Positions 38,139-47,483 are shown, counted from the first letter of the stretch. The stretch is DNA of 64,000 nucleotides from an uncultured cyanobacterium (GCA_903858015.1 CAIOGZ010000010.1:27317-91316), one strand, 5' to 3'. A program made the numbers and translations. Notes: generated from the sequence alone by a model not told the origin.

Positions 38139-38894
38139 TCAGCCCCCACCCCCGGCTGTTGCCGCGGCCAGGATCTCGCCGCAGCAGGCGGCAAACGCCG
38201 CCGCCGGGTCGGCCGCCGCCGTGATCGGCCGGCCGATCACCAGCTGGCTGGAGCCGGCGGCGATCGCCTGGTCGGGACCCATCACCCGCGCCTGGTCGCC
38301 GCGGCCAGCCCCGGCCGGCCGGATCCCGGGGGTGACCAGCACGAACGGCTCAGGGTGGGCCTGCCGCAACGCCGCCACTTCCAGCGGCGAGCACACACAG
38401 CCCCCGATGCCCGCCGCCGCCGCCAAGGCCGCCAGGCGGTTCACGTAGCTGGGCACCGGCTCGGCGATGGCCAGCTCGGCGGCAAAGCGATCGGCGGGCC
38501 AGCTGGTGAGCACGGTCACCGCCAGCAGGGTGGGGGCGTCGAGCCCGGCGGCGGCGGCCCCCTCGATCGCCCCGGCCTGGGCCGCCGCCAGGGCCTCGCT
38601 GCCGGCGCAGGCCTGCAGGGTGATCAACTCGGCGCCCAGCCGGGCGGCGCTGCGGCAGGCGCCGGCCATGGTGGCGGGGATGTCGTGGAACTTGAGGTCG
38701 AGGAACACCCGCAGGCCCCGCCGCCGCAGCTCGGCGACCACGGCGGGGCCGCTAGCGGTGAACAACTCCAGGCCCACCTTCACCCAGCGCAGGTCAGGAA
38801 TGGCGCCGGCCAGGGCCAGGGCGGCGGCCGCATCGGGCCGATCGAGGGCCACGATGATGCGCTCGGCTGGATCCATGGCGGGCGCTGGGGGCAT
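38139..38894 (-). CDS. pyrF: Orotidine 5'-phosphate decarboxylase
   Basis: A 251-residue TIM-barrel enzyme for the last step of UMP synthesis. Seen: [17 protein letters not shown], the catalytic [23 protein letters not shown] and [15 protein letters not shown] phosphate-binding turn. The ATG at 38894 sits at the edge of a tandem repeat array; a second ATG at 38876 (MDPAERII) is the better fit to the family, so the real start may be there. Transcribed alone. Confidence 0.93.
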   Translation of the reverse strand: MPPAPAMDPAERIIVALDRPDAAAALALAGAIPDLRWVKVGLELFTASGPAVVAELRRRGLRVFLDLKFHDIPATMAGACRSAARLGAELITLQACAGSEALAAAQAGAIEGAAAAGLDAPTLLAVTVLTSWPADRFAAELAIAEPVPSYVNRLAALAAAAGIGGCVCSPLEVAALRQAHPEPFVLVTPGIRPAGAGRGDQARVMGPDQAIAAGSSQLVIGRPITAAADPAAAFAACCGEILAAATAGGGG

Positions 38895-38944
38895 GGGGGC
38901 GCTAGAAGGATGGGGGCGCTAAGAAGGATGGGGGCGCTAAGGGG
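38893..38944. repeat. 17-18-bp tandem repeat in the pyrF leader
   Basis: Three units, 38893-38909, 38910-38927 and 38928-38944, consensus ATGGGGGCGCTAAGAAGG. On the pyrF strand the array reads TTAGCGCCCCCAT repeats and lies directly upstream of, and one base or so into, the pyrF start, so it would be in the 5' leader. Confidence 0.88.
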
Positions 38945-39011
38945 ATGGCCCCTGACTTGACCAACACTGCCAGGCTGCTGGGGAATCCCGAACCGGCCAG
39001 CAGCACTCACA

Positions 39012-39737
39012 ATGGAATCAGGGTCCGCCGCCGAGCCCCATGCCGCCCCAGAGCCCCGGGCCGACCAGGAAGCGCGGGAACAACGGGTGCGCGAACTGGT
39101 CAGCAACTACCAGCTGTTGGTCTGCAATCCCTCGCCCGCCTATGCGGCGATCCTGAGGAGCAACTTGGACAAGCATGCGGACGACTCCAGCCCGGTGCTG
39201 TTGGGGGTTTGCGCCACGGCGGCCGAGGCGTTGGCGCTGCTTCCTGCGGCCGCCGAGGCTGTGCTGCTGGTCAGCACCAGCCAGCTGCGGGACGGCTCCT
39301 GTGTGCCGCTGATCGAGACGCTGCTGGGCCAAACCGCCCCGCCCCATCTGCTGGTGGTGCAAGTGGTGGACGCCCCCGCCTTGCCACTGGCCAGCCTGCT
39401 GCCCTACCCCGAGGTGAACCTGATCTGGGAAGAGAACATCGGCAAAGGAGTTTTAGCAAGCGCCCTGGAGCACATGGCGCGGGGCGAGCGGTTTGTGGAT
39501 CCGGCCTGCCGCCAGTCCATTGCAGCGGCCGTTGCCGCCTCAGGGGCACTCACGACTCGGGAGCTGGAGGTGCTGGCGCTCGTGGCGGCAGGATTGACCA
39601 ACCGTCAGATCGCCGCACGGCTCGTGGTTGCCGAGGTCACGGCCCGCGACCATGTGCAACGGATCCTGCGCAAGCTTGCGGTGGGCGACCGCACGGCAGC
39701 GGCCGTGGCCGGGCTGCGGCTGGGGCTGCTGAGCTGA
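39012..39737 (+). CDS. Orphan LuxR-type regulator with degenerate receiver
   Basis: A 241-residue protein with an N-terminal receiver-like fold (about 35-165) and a C-terminal LuxR/GerE helix-turn-helix (about 178-240: LTTRELEVLALVAAG, then NRQIAARLVV and RDHVQRILRKLAV). The strand that should carry the phosphoacceptor Asp reads AVLLVSTSQLRDG, so it lacks the usual Asp and may respond to another signal. No sensor kinase is adjacent. It precedes a chitinase on the same strand, separated by paired palindromes. It resembles the regulator at 45345 in layout. Confidence 0.85.
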   Translation: MESGSAAEPHAAPEPRADQEAREQRVRELVSNYQLLVCNPSPAYAAILRSNLDKHADDSSPVLLGVCATAAEALALLPAAAEAVLLVSTSQLRDGSCVPLIETLLGQTAPPHLLVVQVVDAPALPLASLLPYPEVNLIWEENIGKGVLASALEHMARGERFVDPACRQSIAAAVAASGALTTRELEVLALVAAGLTNRQIAARLVVAEVTARDHVQRILRKLAVGDRTAAAVAGLRLGLLS

Positions 39738-39758
39738 AGGCTGCAGGCGAGCTGGCAA

Positions 39759-39790
39759 AACACTGCATCTGCAGTGTTCCCTGATCAGGG
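39759..39790. promoter_or_regulatory. Two abutting perfect palindromes before the chitinase gene
   Basis: AACACTGCA-TC-TGCAGTGTT (39759-39778) is a perfect 9-bp-arm inverted repeat, directly followed by the 12-bp palindrome CCCTGATCAGGG (39779-39790). They lie 21 bases after the LuxR regulator stop and 73 bases before the chitinase ATG. The first could act as a hairpin terminator (no T-run follows), or both as operator sites for a dimeric regulator such as the adjacent LuxR protein. Confidence 0.5.
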
Positions 39791-39862
39791 GCATGACGGG
39801 GAGGATTTCTGCAGACCGGTTCCGGGCAATCGCTTCCCTGAACTCCTCTGCCAATCCCAACC

Positions 39863-42800
39863 ATGACTGTTCAAAACTTCTGGCTTGATCAACTCTTGAT
39901 GGCATCCGTTTCAGCAACGAGCAGCTTCTGGGGTGGGTTAAGCGGCAGCTTTTCGATCACCAACAGTGGCTCGCAAGCGATCCAGGGTTGGTCGTTCCAA
40001 TTCGTGTCCAAATACAACCATTTCGACTTCTATAACGCCGACGAAAGCGCCGTTGCTAATAACGACGGCAGCTACACAATCACGGTACGGGCAGCGGCAG
40101 CTGCGCCGCCGCTGGGCGCCGGGGCCAGCCTGGCCCTGGGGTTCACCGTCACCAGCGACAGCGATCAGGACGTGACGCTGGCGGAGACCGTGCTGATCGC
40201 CGGGGGCGCCACCGGCAGCGGCAGCACGGGCACCAGCACCGCTGGCACGGGTTCAGAAACGGGCACGCCATCGGGTTCGACGACGGGCTCCACAGGCACC
40301 ACGACGACTAGCCCTACAGGGGGCTCTACAGGGGGCACGACGACAGGCGGCAGCCAGGGCAGCACAACCACCACCACTAGCGGAGATCTGGCCGTTCAGA
40401 TCAAGCTCGGCAGCAGCTGGGCCGGGGCCTATGAAGGCACGATCACGGTGCTGAACGGCGGTAGCGGCGCGGTGCCAGCCGGCTGGAGCGTGAGCTTCAC
40501 CAGCCGCCACGCCCTCGGCAGCATCAGTGATTTCAGCGTGCAGCAACAAGCGCTGGCCGATGGGAGCTATCGGGTGACCCTCGCGGCCCCCGCTTGGGCG
40601 GCCGCCCAGCCCCTGGCCGCTGGCGCCAGCCTGAGCTCCTACTTCCAAGCCAGCGCCAACCTCAGCGGCCTAACGGTGAGCGATCTGTTCCAGTTCAGCA
40701 CTCCCCCAAGCAGCGCAGGAGGCAGCACCGATCCCGGCAGCACCGGCAGCGGCACAGATCCTGGAACGGGTACGGGGACGGGCTCTACCGGCACGGGCAC
40801 AGGCACCACGGACACGGGCTCCAGCGGAAGTGGCACAACCGCGCCGCTCACCACCGCCACGATCACGGCCGTGGCCGACAACGTGGGCCTGGTTCAAGGC
40901 AACCTGGCCCCGGCTGCCATCAGCGACGACAGCACCCCCACCTTCTCGGGCAGCCTCTCCGCCGCCCTCAACAGCGGCGAAAGCCTGCGCATCTTCAACG
41001 GCTCCACCCTGCTGGGCAACGCCAGCGTCAACAACACGGCCAAAACCTGGACGTTCACCCCAACCGCCCTGGCCAACAACGGCTCCTACAGCATCAGCGC
41101 CCGCGTGGCCGATGCAGCCGGCAATCTCGGCAGCCCATCGGCCAGCTTCGCCTTCAGCCTTGACACCAACCCTGCGCCCAGCACCCCCGGCAGCGGTGGC
41201 AGCGGCAACGCCACAAAGCGCGTCGTGGGCTACTTCGAAGAGTGGGGCATCTACGGGCGTGATTTCAACGTAGCCGATGTCAAAGCAGGCCAACTCACCA
41301 ATCTCAATTACAGCTTCTTCGGCATCACTCCTACCCAGGCAGATCGCCCTTACATGGCGGCCGAATTGAACGTGCTGCCAGGCGACTGGGTGCAACCTGG
41401 TTACCAAGGTTTGAACAGCAACGGGGCCGGGGGGCTGGGCATCCACGACCCCTGGGCGGCCTACGAAAAAACCTTTACCCAGGCCGATCAACTGGTGAGC
41501 CGCCGATTTGAGAAAACCGAATGGCAGGAGATCGGCGATGGGCGGCGCCAGGACTACCTCACTGGCGGCGATTTCAATGTCAGTGCCAATGCCGACGGCT
41601 CCTGGCTGGTGATCGCCAAACCCGATAGCTGGGAGGATTCCCAGGGGGGGTTGCAGCGCAGCTTCAGCAAAGCCGATTGGGATGGTCTCAGCGACCAGCG
41701 CCAGGCCTATCTCGTCGATCACAGCAGCCAGTTCAGCTGGACCGACCAGTGGCAGGGCAACTTCACCCCCAGCGGCAGCAACACGGCGGCGCGAGTAGCG
41801 ACCGTCGATGCCCACTTCAACGCAGGCAGTGGTCGTAGCTTGACCCTACGCACCGATGGCGATCTGTATAGCGATGATTCCGCCTGGCTGGGCGACAACA
41901 AGGCGGCCTGGCAAAAACTCTATGCCGGCAACCTCAACCAGTTGCGGCTGCTGAAGGAGCTGAATCCCGAGCTGAACATCGGCTTCGCGATCGGTGGCTG
42001 GACATTGTCGGGCAATTTCAGCACGAGCTTGGATGATGCGGCAGGCCGCGAAATCTTCACCGAATCGATTATCGATCACCTGGAGTACTACGACTTCTTC
42101 AGCTCGGTTGACTTCGACTGGGAATACCCTGGCGGTGGCGGCCTGGCGAGCAACGCCGTGAGCAACCAGGATGGCAACAACCTGGAGCTCACCCTGGAGC
42201 TCCTGGATCAGAAGTTGACAGCCCTGCAGGCACGCACTGGCCGGGACGTTGAGATCTCGATCGCCACTGCCGGCGGCGCCGACAAACTGGCCAACCTCAA
42301 CCTCCAAGGAATCGATCCCTTTGTGGACTTTTACAACGTAATGGCCTACGACTTCCATGGGGGCTGGGAATCAAAAACAGGCCATCAGGCAGCGATGACA
42401 GGGGATCCAGGCGGCTATGATGTGGTAACGGCTATCGATCAATTCCGCGACGCAGGAATCGCGCTGGATAAGGTTGTACTGGGGGCGCCGGCCTACACCC
42501 GCGCCTGGGGTGGCGTGGCTGCAGGCAGTAGCGTTGGCTATCAACAGGCCGGCAGCGCCAGCCTGGCTCCAGGCTCCTACGAAAAGGGAAACTACGATCA
42601 AAAAGATATGATTACGGGCATCCTTGATGATCGCTATTCGCTGGTTTGGGACGACACCAACAAAGCCGCCTTTGCCTACAATCCAACCAGCCAGATCTGG
42701 AGCTCGATCGAAACCACAGCCACGATTGCCGGCAAGGCTGCCTACGTGGAAACGGCCGGCCTCGGGGGGATGATGTTCTGGGCCATCTCCAACGACAGCT

Positions 42801-42949
42801 CCGGCCAGCAAAGCCTGATCGCGGCCGCCCACGACCTGCTCAGCGGCGCCGCAACCTATGACCAGGTGGCCACCCGCGCCCCCGGCTTCGACCAGGTGCT
42901 CGGCGGCGACGGCCGCTTCACCCTGGCCGACTTCACCAGCCTGGCCTGA
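39863..42949 (+). CDS. Multidomain GH18 chitinase with two CBM2-like modules
   Basis: A 1028-residue protein. Seen, in order: a CBM2-like beta module (about 1-115, QAIQGWSFQF), a Ser/Thr/Gly linker, a second CBM2-like module (about 172-275, VPAGWSVSFTSRH), another linker, an Ig-like repeat (about 325-430), then a GH18 barrel (about 450-1000) with SSVDFDWEYPG, giving the DxDxE motif with catalytic Glu754. The barrel has a large insertion (about 530-690). No signal peptide is present; it ends with GGDGRFTLADF. It would bind and cut chitin or related polymers outside the cell. Secretion route unknown; type I is a guess. Confidence 0.88.
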   Translation: MTVQNFWLDQLLMASVSATSSFWGGLSGSFSITNSGSQAIQGWSFQFVSKYNHFDFYNADESAVANNDGSYTITVRAAAAAPPLGAGASLALGFTVTSDSDQDVTLAETVLIAGGATGSGSTGTSTAGTGSETGTPSGSTTGSTGTTTTSPTGGSTGGTTTGGSQGSTTTTTSGDLAVQIKLGSSWAGAYEGTITVLNGGSGAVPAGWSVSFTSRHALGSISDFSVQQQALADGSYRVTLAAPAWAAAQPLAAGASLSSYFQASANLSGLTVSDLFQFSTPPSSAGGSTDPGSTGSGTDPGTGTGTGSTGTGTGTTDTGSSGSGTTAPLTTATITAVADNVGLVQGNLAPAAISDDSTPTFSGSLSAALNSGESLRIFNGSTLLGNASVNNTAKTWTFTPTALANNGSYSISARVADAAGNLGSPSASFAFSLDTNPAPSTPGSGGSGNATKRVVGYFEEWGIYGRDFNVADVKAGQLTNLNYSFFGITPTQADRPYMAAELNVLPGDWVQPGYQGLNSNGAGGLGIHDPWAAYEKTFTQADQLVSRRFEKTEWQEIGDGRRQDYLTGGDFNVSANADGSWLVIAKPDSWEDSQGGLQRSFSKADWDGLSDQRQAYLVDHSSQFSWTDQWQGNFTPSGSNTAARVATVDAHFNAGSGRSLTLRTDGDLYSDDSAWLGDNKAAWQKLYAGNLNQLRLLKELNPELNIGFAIGGWTLSGNFSTSLDDAAGREIFTESIIDHLEYYDFFSSVDFDWEYPGGGGLASNAVSNQDGNNLELTLELLDQKLTALQARTGRDVEISIATAGGADKLANLNLQGIDPFVDFYNVMAYDFHGGWESKTGHQAAMTGDPGGYDVVTAIDQFRDAGIALDKVVLGAPAYTRAWGGVAAGSSVGYQQAGSASLAPGSYEKGNYDQKDMITGILDDRYSLVWDDTNKAAFAYNPTSQIWSSIETTATIAGKAAYVETAGLGGMMFWAISNDSSGQQSLIAAAHDLLSGAATYDQVATRAPGFDQVLGGDGRFTLADFTSLA

Positions 42950-43009
42950 CGCCTAGCGCCCGCAGCCCAGGCAGCAACAAACCTGGGATCAGGCGCCAAC
43001 AGCATGATC

Positions 43010-43039
43010 AAGCGCGGGGATCGCTCTCCGCGCTTTTTT
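43010..43039 (+). terminator. Rho-independent terminator after the chitinase
   Basis: An AAGCGCGG stem (43010-43017) pairs with CCGCGCTT (43028-43035), loop GGATCGCTCT, followed directly by a run of T to 43039. It lies 60 bp after the chitinase stop and is the clearest intrinsic terminator in the window. Confidence 0.85.
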
Positions 43040-43105
43040 CGTCGCGGCCGCTAATCCAACCAGGCGGTTCCCAGCACTGACCATCGGCTCAGCGATCGTC
43101 AGCCA

Positions 43106-43175
43106 GCTCTCTCCTAACGGCTCTCTACTAGCTGCTCTCTCCTAACGGCTCTCTCCTAACTGCTCTCTACTAGCT
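43106..43175. repeat. 14-bp tandem repeat, five copies
   Basis: Units at 43106, 43120, 43134, 43148 and 43162, each 14 bp. Two variants alternate: GCTCTCTCCTAACG and GCTCTCTACTAGCT. It lies between the chitinase terminator and the convergent tyrS gene, about 145 bp from the tyrS stop. No coding sequence is seen in the spacer. Confidence 0.93.
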
Positions 43176-43319
43176 GCGCCAAGAGGGGCTGGGATCAAGC
43201 CGGACCCAGTAGTCGCCGCTGGCTGAACTAGCAATTCTGCGGTGCTTTTGTGGAGCGCTAGTTTGCGCATGCCTCGATACCTCCTCCCCGCTCCGATTCG
43301 TCTCCCCCCAGCGCTGCCC

Positions 43320-44687
43320 TCACACCACCAGTCGCCGGAAGGTTTTCTTGCCCATCTGCAGCACCTTGCCATCGAGTTCGCCAGGGCTTGCAAACAGCTG
43401 ATTGGGATCCAGAAGTTTCTCGCCATCAAGCCGTACGCCCCCCTCCTGGATCTTGCGCTTGGCCTCACTGCTGGTAACGCCGATCCCGATAGCTCCAATC
43501 AGATAGAAGGCCTTAGCCGGAAAGTTCACCGCCGCCAGCGACGCTTCAGGGACCTCCGCTGCGGCCGCCCCAGCCCCGGCAGCCCCCGCCACCAGCATTC
43601 CCGCATCGCTCTGGGCCGCCGCCGCCGCCGCCGCGCCATGGCGGGCCGCGGTGATCGCCAGGGCCATCGCCTGCTGGCGCTGGCGCGGGTTATCAGGCAA
43701 TGCCGCCAGGTCTAGGTCGGTGAGCAAGGTGAGGTAGTCGTTGACCACCACATCGGGCACTTTTTCGAGCTTTGAATACATCGTAAGTGCATCATCAGCT
43801 AACCCCACGGTATTGCCCAGGCTCTTGCTCATCTTTTGAATACCATCGAGCCCTGGCAGGATCGGCAGCAGCAGGCCAAATTGGGGCCGCTGGCCGTGGT
43901 GGCGTTGCAGATCCCGCCCCATGGCGACGTTGAACTTCTGATCGGTGCCGCCGAGTTCCAGATCGGCCTCGATCGCCACCGAGTCGTAACCCTGGAGCAG
44001 AGGATAGAGAAATTCGTGCAAGCTGATGGGCGTGGCGGAGCCGTAGCGGTTGGCGAAGTCTTCCTTGGCCAGCATCTGACCCACGGTGCTGGTAGCGAGC
44101 AAATCAATCACCGCCGGCAGGTCCATCGCCGCCAGCCATTCGCTATTGCGCCGCACCTCCAGCCGACCGGGGGTTTGGAAATCCAGCAGCGCCCGGGCCG
44201 GATCCTGGCCAAGGCCCAGTTGAACCAGATAGGTTTCGGCGTTGGCCTCCACCTCGGCGGCCGTGAGTTGCACCCGGGTGGCGCTTTTACCGGTGGGATC
44301 GCCGATGCGGGCCGTGAAATCGCCGATGATCAGCACCGCCGTGTGGCCCGCATCCTGGAAGGCCCGCAGCTTGCGGAACAGGATCGAGTGGCCGAGGTGG
44401 ATGTCGCTGCCGGTGGGGTCGATGCCGAGTTTCACCCGTAGGGGCCGACCTTGGGCTTCGGCCTCGGCCAGGCGGGCGGCGAGATGCTGATCGGCGACGT
44501 TCTTGGCTGGATTCGAATCCGCTTTCGACCCCAGGGAAATGCCTATAGGGAATAGATCGGCCAGGCCGCGGCCCAGCCAGGCGGGCAGCCCAAGGGCGAG
44601 GGGCTGAGCTTCAGCGGCGAGCCCGGCCGGGCCGTCGCCTACACCGATCGCTGCTGCGATCCGTTCGGAGCCGGGCTGTTCAAGCAT
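43320..44687 (-). CDS. tyrS: Tyrosyl-tRNA synthetase
   Basis: A 455-residue class I synthetase that charges tRNA-Tyr. Seen: the HIGH-type [27 protein letters not shown], and the KMSKS loop [11 protein letters not shown]-terminal S4-like RNA-binding domain ends with [15 protein letters not shown]. Around 360-385 lies an Ala-rich low-complexity insertion ([21 protein letters not shown]) between catalytic and S4 domains. Start at ATG 44687; the first 50 residues are less conserved. This is the tyrosine, not tryptophan, family by the GGTDQ motif. Confidence 0.94.
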   Translation of the reverse strand: MLEQPGSERIAAAIGVGDGPAGLAAEAQPLALGLPAWLGRGLADLFPIGISLGSKADSNPAKNVADQHLAARLAEAEAQGRPLRVKLGIDPTGSDIHLGHSILFRKLRAFQDAGHTAVLIIGDFTARIGDPTGKSATRVQLTAAEVEANAETYLVQLGLGQDPARALLDFQTPGRLEVRRNSEWLAAMDLPAVIDLLATSTVGQMLAKEDFANRYGSATPISLHEFLYPLLQGYDSVAIEADLELGGTDQKFNVAMGRDLQRHHGQRPQFGLLLPILPGLDGIQKMSKSLGNTVGLADDALTMYSKLEKVPDVVVNDYLTLLTDLDLAALPDNPRQRQQAMALAITAARHGAAAAAAAQSDAGMLVAGAAGAGAAAAEVPEASLAAVNFPAKAFYLIGAIGIGVTSSEAKRKIQEGGVRLDGEKLLDPNQLFASPGELDGKVLQMGKKTFRRLVV

Positions 44688-44799
44688 GGATAACCGGAAC
44701 CCCGGGTGATCGACAGACGGATCGTACGCAGCTCCCCTGCATCTGCCGTGGGCAGCCGGAAGCGGGGGGCGCCATGGCCGCCCAGGCCAGCCCGGAGCC

Positions 44800-45123
44800 T
44801 CAGCTCTCCTGCTCCACCTGCCCCTTCATCCGCTCGAGGGTCTGGTGCATCTGCTGGAACATCGTTTCGGGGGTGAGTCCAAACTGGCCGAGCTGGGTAC
44901 GCAGCTGCTCGACGGTGAGCTTGGCCTGGAAATCCTCCGAGAGCTCGAAGCGCTTCATGAACACGCGGTAGCGATCCATCATCTCCTCCATGCGCTCGAT
45001 ATAAAGCTTCTTGCCTTCACGGTCGAACTTTCCGTACTCACTGCCCAGCTGCATCAACTGCTGGTAATCGCCGAAAAGCCGCTTGGCTTCGTCCTGCACG
45101 ATTTCGGATTCGAAGAAGGCCAT
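44800..45123 (-). CDS. DUF1825 family protein
   Basis: A 107-residue, all-helical, highly charged protein beginning [17 protein letters not shown], with [21 protein letters not shown] in the middle, typical of DUF1825, a family found nearly only in cyanobacteria. No catalytic residue is visible. The ATG at 45123 matches the conserved start; the frame is open further upstream but without resemblance. Divergent from the LuxR regulator at 45345. Function unknown. Confidence 0.88.
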   Translation of the reverse strand: MAFFESEIVQDEAKRLFGDYQQLMQLGSEYGKFDREGKKLYIERMEEMMDRYRVFMKRFELSEDFQAKLTVEQLRTQLGQFGLTPETMFQQMHQTLERMKGQVEQES

Positions 45124-45344
45124 GGCGATGGCGGGGGGACGGACGCCTGGGGTGGGCGTGGACTGGGGTGGGCTTGGAAATGATTCTGCAGAGCGACAGC
45201 AGGGTGGGCGAGTGCGGATCCACGCACGCCGCCCCCCACCAACCCTGATCGCCGTTGCTGCGCCAGCGCTGCGCCAGTTCTGCACCGATTCTGCGCCAGC
45301 CGCCGCCGCCCCTGGGCAGGGTGGGGCAACCATCGCGGCAAAGC

Positions 45345-46049
45345 GTGGACTTCACCCCCTTCCTCGCCCAGCTGCGGGCCGACCATGCCCTGGCCGCCGC
45401 TCAGCTGCAGCAGCTCAGCCAGGTGTTCTGCCTCGGCAGCCGGCTGCTGATCAGCGCCGTGGTGCGGGCGGCGAGCGAGCCGGAACGGATCCTGGGGGCT
45501 GCCACCACCGCGGCCGAGGGCCTGGCCCTAGTGCAGCGCCACCGGCCCGATCTGTTGGTGGTGAGCGATGGCCTCGAACAGGGTTGCGGTGTCGAACTGG
45601 CCCTGGCGGTGAAGGCCCACCATGCCCCCACCCGGGTGCTGCTGCTGCTCACCCAGCCCGCGGGCCAGCGGCGCACGGCGGCCGCGATCGCGGCCGGTTG
45701 TGATGGGGTCTTGCAGGATTCCAACCTCAGCGCCGGGGGTGAACTGATGGCGATCCGCACGATCTCCAACGGCGGCCTGGTGATCGATCGCAGCCTGACC
45801 TTCGCCGCTCGGCAGCAAACCAAAGCCGGCCCCAGCCTCAGCCGGCGCGAACAGCAGGTGATGGAAGGGGTGGCCCGGGGCGAGAACAACCCGGAAATCG
45901 CCGCGCGCTTGATCCTCAGCGTCGACACGGTCAAAACCCACGTCAGCCGGGTGCTGGTCAAGTTGTCCGCCCGCGACCGCACCCATGCCGCCGTGCGGGC
46001 CCTGCAACTGGGCCTGCTGGAGTGGCCCACCAACGCCAATCACAGCTAA
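45345..46049 (+). CDS. Orphan LuxR-type response regulator
   Basis: A 234-residue protein starting at GTG 45345 (an upstream in-frame start at 45255 is possible). Seen: a receiver-like domain with HRPDLLVVSDGLEQG, where an Asp remains, and RVLLLLTQPAGQ. A LuxR helix-turn-helix follows: LSRREQQVMEGVARGENN, PEIAARLILSVDTVKTHVSRVL. Layout resembles the regulator at 39012 but retains more receiver residues. No kinase is adjacent. It is followed closely by the HhH protein. Confidence 0.85.
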   Translation: MDFTPFLAQLRADHALAAAQLQQLSQVFCLGSRLLISAVVRAASEPERILGAATTAAEGLALVQRHRPDLLVVSDGLEQGCGVELALAVKAHHAPTRVLLLLTQPAGQRRTAAAIAAGCDGVLQDSNLSAGGELMAIRTISNGGLVIDRSLTFAARQQTKAGPSLSRREQQVMEGVARGENNPEIAARLILSVDTVKTHVSRVLVKLSARDRTHAAVRALQLGLLEWPTNANHS

Positions 46050-46086
46050 CTTCGAGCCCGTGCCTGCCCGCATCCCCAGCCCGCCC

Positions 46087-46788
46087 ATGGCCAGCCGCCC
46101 CTGGTTGGATCCCCTGGCCCGGCGCCTGCTGCTGGCCAGCGGCCAGATCAAACCACCACCGGCCCCGACTGACACGGCTGACACGGCCACCTCGGCGGCT
46201 GAAAACCAGGCCGAGGCCGTGGAACGGGAGTTGTTGGCCCTCCGGCTGGCCCAAAATCCAGGCCTGCCATTTCGCAATGCCACCGAGGTCCGCCATGCCG
46301 CCGCCCTCGGCTGGCGCCTCGATGTGAACCGCGCCACGGCGGCCGATTGGGGCCGGCTGCCGGGTTGCAGCGCCGAGCAGATCGATCTGTTGCTGCGGTT
46401 GCAGAAAGGCGGCGTGCAGCTCAGTGGCCCCCAGGACCTGGAGCAGGTGCTGCAGCTGGAGCGGGCCACCCTGCGCCAGTGGCTGCCCTTGCTCAGCTTC
46501 CGTTGGTACGGGGAAACGCCGCCGCCGGCCAGCCCCGCCGCCGTGGCGGTCAACCAGGCCAGCGCCAGCGGCCTGGCCCAGCTGCCCGAGCTCAACGCCG
46601 AGCGCTGCGCCCGCCTGCTGCGCGAACGGGCCCGCGGCCCCTTCCGGGATCTGGCCGACCTGCGCGACCGCCTCGGCCTGCCCGCCGCCGTGGTCGAGCA
46701 GTGGATCGGGCGGGTGTCGTTTGAGCCCGGACCGGCCGGACCCAGCTTGCCGCCCGGCAGCCGGGCCAGCCAGGGGCGGCGGGCGTGA
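46087..46788 (+). CDS. Helix-hairpin-helix (ComEA-like) protein
   Basis: A 233-residue protein with a variable N-terminus and two helix-hairpin-helix units: NRATAADWGRLPGCSAEQID with LLRLQKGGVQLSGPQDLEQV, and NQASASGLAQLPELNAERC with FRDLADLRDRLGLP. HhH pairs bind DNA backbone or stabilise protein contacts. The first 70 residues are poorly conserved. ATG 46087 is chosen; a GTG at 46060 is also possible. Its stop overlaps the GIY-YIG gene by four bases. Confidence 0.78.
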   Translation: MASRPWLDPLARRLLLASGQIKPPPAPTDTADTATSAAENQAEAVERELLALRLAQNPGLPFRNATEVRHAAALGWRLDVNRATAADWGRLPGCSAEQIDLLLRLQKGGVQLSGPQDLEQVLQLERATLRQWLPLLSFRWYGETPPPASPAAVAVNQASASGLAQLPELNAERCARLLRERARGPFRDLADLRDRLGLPAAVVEQWIGRVSFEPGPAGPSLPPGSRASQGRRA

Positions 46789-47435
46789 GCAGCAGCGCCG
46801 GCCAACCCCGCCAGGGCGATCTGTTCGCCACCGCGGCCCTGGGCCCTGCGGCCGCACCGCTACCGCCCCCCCTGCTGCGCTCCCAGCTGCTGGCCTGGCA
46901 AGCCCGGCTGGCGGCCCACCAGGCCCCCCTATTCCAGCGGCGCCGCGACGCTCCGGCGCAGCTGGACCAGGGGCAGCTGTTGGATCCCTTGATGGATCCT
47001 TCGCTGGATCCCTTGGGGGATCCTTCGCCGCAGCTGGCGGCGGCTTGGCGCCTCGATCCGCTCGGCCTCGAAGCCCAGAGCCTCTCCTTCTGGCGCTGGC
47101 CCAGCGCCCCCCAGCAGGGGGCGGCCATCTATCTGGTGCTCGATCGACCCGCCCAGCTGCCGGATCCGCTGCTGCTCTACGTGGGCGAAACGGGCCGGGC
47201 TGACCGCCGCTGGAAGGGCGACCACGACTGCAAGAGCTATCTGGCCGCCTATAGCGAAAGCCTGGGCAAGGTGGATCTGGCGGCGCGGCTCAGCATCCGC
47301 TTCTGGTGTGATGGCCCCAGCGACCTGCGCCAGCGGCGCCAGCTGGAACAGGCCCTGATTCGCCTCTGGCTCCCCCCCTTCAACAAGGAAACCCGCGGCC
47401 GCTGGGCCACCCCCTTCACCGCCGATCTGGCCTAG
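46785..47435 (+). CDS. GIY-YIG nuclease family protein
   Basis: A 216-residue protein starting at GTG 46785, overlapping the HhH gene by four bases. Seen: AAIYLVLDRP and LLLYVGETGRADRRWKGDHDCKS, which match the GIY...YVG core with the following Arg, and FNKETRG near the C-terminus with the Glu. An N-terminal region contains a short DP repeat (LDPLMDPSLDPLGDP). Cyanobacterial proteins of this type are conserved but uncharacterised; adjacency to an HhH gene suggests DNA repair or processing (inference). Confidence 0.8.
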   Translation: MSSSAGQPRQGDLFATAALGPAAAPLPPPLLRSQLLAWQARLAAHQAPLFQRRRDAPAQLDQGQLLDPLMDPSLDPLGDPSPQLAAAWRLDPLGLEAQSLSFWRWPSAPQQGAAIYLVLDRPAQLPDPLLLYVGETGRADRRWKGDHDCKSYLAAYSESLGKVDLAARLSIRFWCDGPSDLRQRRQLEQALIRLWLPPFNKETRGRWATPFTADLA

Positions 47436-47483
47436 GGCCAGCCCCGCCCTGGCTACGATCACGGCCCGACCGCCATTGCGCGC

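Noticed and set aside
40670..41815. Minus-strand frame of 381 codons over the chitinase
   Set aside because: Antisense to the linker and barrel of the chitinase; Gly/Val/Ala-rich and lacking domains.
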